Below, one piece after another: positions 57,817-64,000 of a stretch of DNA of 64,000 nt. The stretch is taken from the NCBI GenBank assembly GCA_003586115.2, contig QVOM02000126.1:59400456-59464455 (forward strand), read 5' to 3'. Every line of letters begins with the position of its first letter. Position 1 is the first letter of the stretch. The notes under the pieces are model-generated. The model worked only from the letters and a program-made list of their open reading frames with translations. It was not told the DNA's origin and did no database searches. The translations under genes were made by a program, and so were the position numbers. Origin of the DNA: Salvator merianae. Lineage: Eukaryota; Chordata; Lepidosauria; Squamata; Teiidae.

Positions 57817-58019
57817 TTTTGTTGTTATAGTTGTTCAGTTGTTCAGTCGTGTCTGATTCTTTGTGAGCCCATGACCCACAACACAGCAGGCCCTCTGTCT
57901 TCCATCACCTCCCAAAATTTGACCAAACTCATGTTTGTTGCTTCCATAACACTATCTATCCATCTCCATCCTCCACCATCCCCTTCTGTTTTTGCCTTCA
58001 ATCATTCCCAGGATCTTGT
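57817..58019 (-). mobile_element. BovB (RTE-clade LINE) 3' terminal fragment
   Basis: Reverse complement of the BovB 3' end: 'TTGTTCAGTCGTGTCTGATTC', 'TTTGTGAGCCCATGACCC', 'CACCTCCCAAAATTTGACC', 'CAAACTCATGTTTGTTGC', 'CATCTCCATCCTCCACC' and 'TTTGCCTTCAATC'. It stops exactly where the family A element at 58020 begins. Confidence 0.8.
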
Positions 58020-58171
58020 CAGTCATAGGGCAATTCTGCACTGGCTAGTGTAACAGACCAACAAGTATACTAAGAGTCTCCCTCTCTTAGATGCACCAGC
58101 ATCCAGAAGGGAGGCTCCTAGTACTCTTGCTGGTCTGGTATACTGACCAGTGCTGAACCACCCTATGACTG
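58020..58171. mobile_element. Foldback TIR element family A, copy 3
   Basis: The ends are CAGTCATAGGG (58020-58030) and CCCTATGACTG (58161-58171), a perfect 11-bp inverted repeat extended by the family A arms (CACTGGCTAGTGTAACAGACC against CACTGGTCAGTATACCAGACC). It abuts BovB, which suggests insertion into or next to it. Confidence 0.7.
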
Positions 58172-58844
58172 GTATGGAAAAAGAGAGAAGGCAAGTGGTA
58201 GTTTCATTTTCAATACAGTGGTTTTTCTGATCTGCCTTGATTGTCATTCCAAGGTTAGCCTGTAGCATGTAGATTTATTGGGAAATATTACAAAAATTTA
58301 CACCAACAGAATGCTGATATAAATGAGAACACAAACTCTAACCGGTTGGTGAAGATTGGAGGGCATAATTCCCACCCACCCTCTGCAGAAAGCAATATGA
58401 CTCATTCTCTTCCTTTTGTTGTCTTCACCCAGCACTGTTCTATACCCTCAGTAGCATGTGCCAGGACATGTCCCTCGGTTTCTTAGATGGTTTCTTCTCT
58501 GGTGAAAGAAATTTCTATTTTTATTCTGCCCATCCCACCTTCTTTCTTAAGCAGGACATTTCAAGTTCCCTTCAGATTTCTTCAAAATTTTGTTACAGTA
58601 CTAAAGCAATACAAGAAATATTTGAAAGACTTCAGAGTAAGTTAAAGAACAGTTCAATAACTGCAAAATCAACACTACGTGGAACTAGCTAGGTTCATTA
58701 GACACCTTGTTGATTTCTAAATCTTTGGTTAGATTTCAAATTAATGATGAGCTAAACCTTCAAGTATTACATCCAGTACCCTTTACCCTGGCCTTTTGCC
58801 GAGGGAGTAGCATGTGCCACCAATGCAAGTTACTATTATTATTA
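58172..58844. other. Non-coding
   Basis: No gene or repeat recognised. Confidence 0.5.
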
Positions 58845-58925
58845 TAGCTAACTTATTTTTAATCTGTCTTCATACTGATTTTATTGTAACCCACCCTGAG
58901 ACCTTTGAGTGGGATATAAAAATAA
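58845..58925 (+). mobile_element. L2-type LINE 3' tail
   Basis: 'GATTTTATTGTAACCCACC', 'CTGAGACCTTTGAGTGG' and 'GATATAAAAATAATG'. A SINE follows directly. Confidence 0.55.
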
Positions 58926-58931
58926 TGTGCA

Positions 58932-59126
58932 TTTGTTGTTGTTGGGTATCATCAAGTTATGGCCAACTCCTGGTTGCCTTTATGGGCATCTCCATGGGCA
59001 TCTATCTGCAGTTTTCTCAGAAGAGATTCAGTGGTGGTTTACCATTACCTACTTCTTTAGAGAGGCTGGGAATTGAACCGGCAACCCTCTGTTTTCCAGG
59101 TAATTTATTGTACTGCTGAGATACAG
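58932..59126 (-). mobile_element. tRNA-headed SINE, copy 1
   Basis: On the minus strand a tRNA-like head (CTGTATCTCAGCAGTAC as A box, GCCGGTTCAATTCCCAGCC as B box) starts at 59126. A body follows, then a (CAA)n tail at 58932-58943. The copy at 62853-63040 has the same layout, consistent with a squamate tRNA-derived SINE of the Sauria-SINE kind. The exact family is not confirmed. Confidence 0.6.
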
Positions 59127-60412
59127 AAGAAGACTCTCTGCCAATCCCTTCACTCTTTCACAAAGCCTAAGGTTGCATTCAGGCATTGCATTCAGGGCAA
59201 GGGCAATTAGCATTCAGGATCGGTTGTTTATAAATCCCCTTCCCTGAAATCCATGCAGTGGGGACTGGCCTCCTGGTATCAGAGTGGGATTTCCTGCTCT
59301 GACAGTGCCTGACCTGCTGATTCAGTGCACAGCAGCTGTTTAGCCACTGCAAGCTGAATTGAAGGGGGTGTCTGAGCTTGTGTCATGCAGCCAGCTGGCA
59401 GTATGACTGAAAACTTGTCTGTGTCACAAAGATGCCAGTATCCCCCCCCCCCCAACTGGCTTGGATGACAGCAGTGTAAACTGCCATCCCAAATAGTAAG
59501 GTTCAGCAGTGACAACTTCCCCCTCAAGACACATTGAAAGGGAAGGAAAGTGCATACCACCTGAGACGCCAGTTTTCTTCCATCATGAGTGACTTATGGA
59601 GCAGAACTGATGATATAGAATCTGTGGGACTGGAGTCTTAATTTTTGTCTCTTTGAACCGTGTTTTGACACAGAGTGTATTGGACCCTTTACCCTTCCCA
59701 GTTTCCACACAGGCTCTGCTAGTAAATGCAATAGTTATGGAAGATTAGAGCCCAATTCCAAGCTGTAGTAAATATCCATCCAGCATTGCTTAAAACTTTG
59801 AATTTATTTCTCTCCACTCCTATTTCCTTTTATATATTCAATAATAGACACCATGTGGTTCAGAAAATCTGAATGTTTGTATTATAAGTTTCTTCATGTA
59901 TACAGCATGTCATGATTTATCAAGCCAAAAAAGTCTAATAACGTGAAATGTGTGGTTTCTATGACAGTGCCATCATTAGTTTTGCTTTAATGAATTTATT
60001 TTTCTTTTTCCATTTCTGTCCCTCTTTTGTTTTTTGGATTGAATCAGACCTTGTGATCAGCTATGAAAAATTTGTACATTTAACTGGCTTACAAGCGTAT
60101 GCATAGCTCTGCAGATAGCAGGCAGAGAGCAGTGTGCAGAGATCAGATGCTTCTTCCTTTTTCACAACTGTCAACAGTAGTGAGGCAGAAGAGGCATGAT
60201 TACTTCCGTCATTTCTACCAGATTCAGTAGTTTATGGGGGCTGAATGCAGTCATACACACCTGCAGCTTCTTGAATGAGAATATTACTGTTTCAGTCATA
60301 GCAGGAGATGAAAGCAGAATGATTGATTTGCATCCTGTAGCAGAAGTGCTCCTAAACACTTGATTAATATTTTCAGAGGTGCAGATAGGTAAACATGTGT
60401 TAAGAAATCAAA
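59127..60412. other. Non-coding
   Basis: No gene recognised. An 11-12 C run lies near 59443-59454. Confidence 0.5.
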
Positions 60413-60935
60413 AGGTCTTTCTGCTTACTTTGTTGTGATCTTGATCAGTGCGGTCTGGACCTTGCAACTTGCTCTGGTCTGGATCATGGCAAGGCTTGGA
60501 CTGGAAAAGTCCCTTCTGCACAGCAATGATTGTGCCAGCCCAGCCCACATGCCTGCTCCAAAGCTCACATAAGCCTTGGAACTGGCCTCCGATGGTTCTG
60601 ATGGCTAAGAACAAATATTTTTAGACTTGGAGCCCCCAGGGGACCCATTTTGGTGGCACACTTTGGTGTGCTGCTGAAAAGGGTTTTCTGATAGTCCAGA
60701 AATGGCATGTGCCTTTTGCATGTCTCCATGATATGGACTTGCCCATGATAGTACACTGAGAACTACCAGTGATCTAGATCAGAATCCTCCTGATCTGGGT
60801 TATGCTCCATCTGGTGCAGACAGTGCAAACTAAAGGTGGGGGACCTTTGTAGTCTGTACTAGTGTGCAGACAAAAGAGGCCCTGAAGATGACCGTGGAGC
60901 CATTTATTCTGGACTACCAGTAAGTGCAGAAAGCC
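60413..60935 (+). mobile_element. TIR element family D, copy 4
   Basis: Left GGTCTTTCTGCTTACTTTG and right CAGTAAGTGCAGAAAGCCC. The interior has 'GATCTTGATCAGTGCGGTC', 'GTCTGGATCATGGCAAGGC', an 'ATCTAGATCAGAATCC' / 'CTGATCTGGGTTATG' inverted pair, and 'GGTGCAGACAGTGCAAAC'. It is the only D copy with both ends of the form TTTCTGC(A)(C)TTAC readable. It is non-coding. Confidence 0.65.
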
Positions 60936-62852
60936 CAAAGTTATTCACATATAATAAAAAGGTATTTACAAACTAATTCACATTCTGAGATTCCTTTCTC
61001 CTCTTCTGTTTATCACCACTGACTGGGCAGTCAGTGGTAAACAAACAGATTTGCAGAATTAAATACTTCTCTACCAGCAGCAGAAGTAAGCCTGTGTGAC
61101 TGAATTGCATGTAATCAGTGTTGGATAAGGGAGAAATCACATTAAAAAAAATAAAAAGAAAATTGTGCTGTCAGAAGAACTTCTGGAATAACGACCAAAT
61201 GACTAAAATTGCACCAGATAGTTGCTTGCATAAAATGAACTTAGGGAATGAGAAATAAGTAGTAAAACTGGGAAATTCTGCCAATGTTGATTGGTCCCAG
61301 CATCCTGTAATCTGGCTGTCTGCACTTCTGTTCTAAAAGGTCCCATGAGAGAAGTTACCTCATGACTTTGTATGTCTAACATGGTTGTACTTGTGGTGCA
61401 ACAGCTGATGATTGAAGCATGCTGTACAACTTGAGAAAGTCTGCCAAAATCTGTTTTTGGTGCAGTTATGTATGATAGTGTAACAGACAGTTTCCAAGAA
61501 GTTGATTTCTTTTTTTGGGTTACAGTCCCCCCCCCCCAAAAAAAATTATGGTAGGTTGCTAACGATTGAGTTGGACTTCTTGATACATGCTAGGACTTTC
61601 TGAAGACTGTTGCCACATCCTCCTTACTCCCTTCAAACTAACTCTAAAAAAAGTAAGATGAATCTTAGATGAACCTATGTCAAAGCTGATGTGTAACAAA
61701 ACCTCAAAGAGCGTAAGAAGACAAGGAAATATAACAGTGAATTGACTGTTAGATAGTGAGGAAGATTTTAATGAGATACTGATTCTTTATGTCCAGACAT
61801 AAATAATGACATGAAAAAAGAAGGCAATAAGTATATCCAAGAAACTTAAAATAGAATTAAAAAATCAGTGTAACTTAGCTAGGTGTATTTTATTTACTTC
61901 ATCATGGTCCAGAGCATGGACAGATTTCCTTGCAAAGAAGGGTAGAGGGGTTGGATTGTGCATTATGTGGTTCCAGAAATACAGACTGAAGTTGCTTCCT
62001 GACTGTGAACAAAAGGGCTATTCTTGTGGTGGAATCGTTGGCTTTGAAGCTCCTGCCAGAGGCAGTTTAAAGCTGGACCCGTCTTGGCAGCAGAAGTCAG
62101 CAACTTTATGTCTGGCACTAAATTGCCTTTGGCGGAGTGTGGTAGAAGTAAGATGCCTCCACTGCTGCCTTCTCTCTAGATGGCAATGACGAGACCACAT
62201 GAGGGCAAAAATTCTTTCTCAGTTTTTGCTGAGGCAGGTTCTTCTGGGGTCGAATTTCACAGCTTGAAGGCTCACTACTGGGCCAATGAGGGCAGGGACA
62301 TGTAGTCACCAGGCCCCGGGGGCTCTCACCATGAAATGTTTTTTTTCCATCTGTGAAAGCAGCCAAAGAAAAATTAACATTAAACTTTTATCTATATGTA
62401 GGAATCAGACTGATTTTTTTTAAAATGGCTTCTTATTGAATGGGGGTATTATTTTATTCAGTACCAAGTTCCTTTGACTAAGGATGTCTCAGCAGAGGAG
62501 AGAATGAGGAGCTTTCTGAATGCTCCTCCTCATGAGTAGAGGCATTCAGAATGCTATCTGACTGGGGGCACAAATGTAATTACACTGTCCCCTCCATTCC
62601 CTAAGCAGGAATTCCTTGCCCAGAGGATGGACCAGAACAGAATGAGGTGATGCAAAACTTGCTTTATGGAGTGTGTGCGAGAGAGAATTTATTTCTTTAT
62701 TATTGCAATTAGTACTGCCTTCCTCCATCTCATCATGTGTCTGATTTTTGGATGGAAGAGTGACAGGGAGGCCAAAGAGGAGAGCAGAAGGTCATTTCCA
62801 TCTCTGCTTTCTCCCCTCCAAAGCTTTCTGTGTGCTCTTTGAGTCTAGAAGC
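60936..62852. other. Non-coding
   Basis: No gene or named repeat. 61950-62370 is slightly G/C-richer and may be repeat-derived. Confidence 0.45.
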
Positions 62853-63040
62853 TGTTGTTGTCTTGTTGTTGTTGGGTACCACTAAGTCGAGGCCAACCTG
62901 GTTGACTGCATAGGCACCTCTACGTAGTGTTCATGGCAGAAATATAGAAGTGGTTTGCTGATGGCTACTTCCTGAGAGAGGCTGGGAATTGAACTGGTAA
63001 CCCTCTGCTTTCCAGGGAGTTTGTTCTGTCATTGAGCAAA
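62853..63040 (-). mobile_element. tRNA-headed SINE, copy 2
   Basis: Same family as 58932-59126: (GTT)n at the left, 'GGTACCACTAAGTCGAGGCC', 'AGTGGTTTGCTGATGGC', and the minus-strand B-box region ACCAGTTCAATTCCCAGCC. Oriented minus, with the tRNA-like head at the right end. Confidence 0.6.
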
Positions 63041-64000
63041 AGCTAGTCCTTGTTCTCATCTAAAAGTTTCCTAAACAACTTATTTTCTGAACGGCAGGGC
63101 TCTTCTCATTTGTGTTTATCATGTTTAAAGGTAAATTGCACATTTGGTTTTATTGAGAACTATTTATTAGTACACATGTTAATGACTAGGAGACTAAAGT
63201 ATAATTAGAGGTGACTAGCCCGTGTGAATAAACTATTACAGATTAAGTGCCACAGGTTCAGCTTCTGTCAAGTACGGCTGAATCAGGACAGGAAATGTAT
63301 TTACATGGGAGACATCAAAGAAATTGTAGACCAATGTTGAGGGGAATGGTCATCTTTGAACCTTTTAATCATGCTGTAATTAGATTAGAAATCAAAGCTA
63401 AATGAATGGGTGAGGAGAGAACTTGAATTAAGTTAGTGAATGACTAAAACAATGATGTGAGCATAAACGTCTGTATCTTTTGTCATTTTGGTCAACTTCT
63501 TAGCATCTCTAAACATTAAAAGGTCTTTTAAATTCTTGTGCTCAGTACATTGAAACCTGTTCATCCAGTAAGGCTGCTCATGTTTCTGGGAATTAGTATT
63601 TAAAATAAATGTGAGCAAATTAACAAGGCTTCTGAACTGATGAAGCATTACATTTTCCTTGCAGAAGCATGAAGCTTTTTTATTTGGGGTTCAACATGGT
63701 TTACTAGTTATGGATAAATCAGAATTTGTGATTCCACCATGAATCTGGATTCTTACAAAACAAGCCACATGTATGAATATTCAGAACAAAAAAAATAATT
63801 ATCTAGACATTACAATACTTAGGAATATGAACAAAATACTGTAACTAAATTATAATCCTCATATACATCAGATAAAAAGAGTCCATAACATATTGGAAAA
63901 ACAGACTTTTTTTTTATCAGGAAGACTTGCAGCAGTCAAGATTGAGGGCTGTCAAACAGGATAATTATCCTGTTCTACAATGGTATGGACCATGCAGCGC
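63041..64000. other. Non-coding to window end
   Basis: No gene or repeat recognised. 63200-63410 is repeat-free and motif-dense (TAATTAGATTAG, CAATGTTGAGG) and may be regulatory. Confidence 0.4.

Overview
This is a vertebrate nuclear genomic window, almost certainly from a squamate reptile (lizard or snake). It is A+T-rich and mostly non-coding. It carries the non-LTR mixture typical of squamates: a full-length CR1, older CR1 and L2-type tails, a probable L1 3' end, and two fragments of the RTE element BovB, a lineage abundant in squamates. It also has tRNA-headed SINEs and several families of non-autonomous DNA elements with terminal inverted repeats (TIRs). I see no bacterial, organellar or free viral sequence, and no multi-exon gene that I can name.

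Layout. 1-33 kb is gene-free sequence with repeats: element families called C, D, E, B, F and A here, two related hairpins, BovB, L1, L2 and CR1 fragments, and microsatellites. About 33.98-35.0 kb is a strong CpG island, the only convincing host promoter. It holds a possible 19-codon first exon at 34325-34381 that ends on a GTGAGAG donor. 35-45 kb looks like intron or intergenic sequence with more TIR elements, including a young CpG-rich nested copy at 40.6-41.4 kb, followed by a decayed CR1 at 43.9-45.4 kb.

The centrepiece is 45493-50946. It looks like a solo-LTR-type element (TGT...ACA ends, CATGC target duplication, about 830 bp of its own sequence) split by an apparently intact full-length CR1 retrotransposon at 45819-50442. 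The CR1 has a 5' UTR with a duplicated 48-bp block and an exact eight-unit, 14-bp tandem array. ORF1 encodes a CXXC zinc motif, a coiled coil and an SGNH esterase. ORF2 encodes an APE endonuclease and a reverse transcriptase. The 3' end is the classic CR1 (ATTCTATG)n tail.

The most interesting signal is at the ORF1/ORF2 junction. ORF1 ends on T TTA AAC TAG: the canonical -1 ribosomal frameshift heptamer UUUAAAC, correctly phased and directly followed by the stop codon. ORF2 lies exactly in the -1 frame and is open without a stop from 47340 to 50354. It has no in-frame AUG before 47622, and starting at that AUG would leave out the conserved Asn of the endonuclease. The sequence therefore suggests that ORF2 may be made as an ORF1-ORF2 frameshift fusion (313 + 974 residues). 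This is testable, and I do not know of a description of it.

50.9-64 kb returns to gene-free sequence: an antisense L2-like repeat, an unusual 1.3-kb degenerate repeat block with a relative near 11.8 kb, more A and D copies, BovB and two SINEs.
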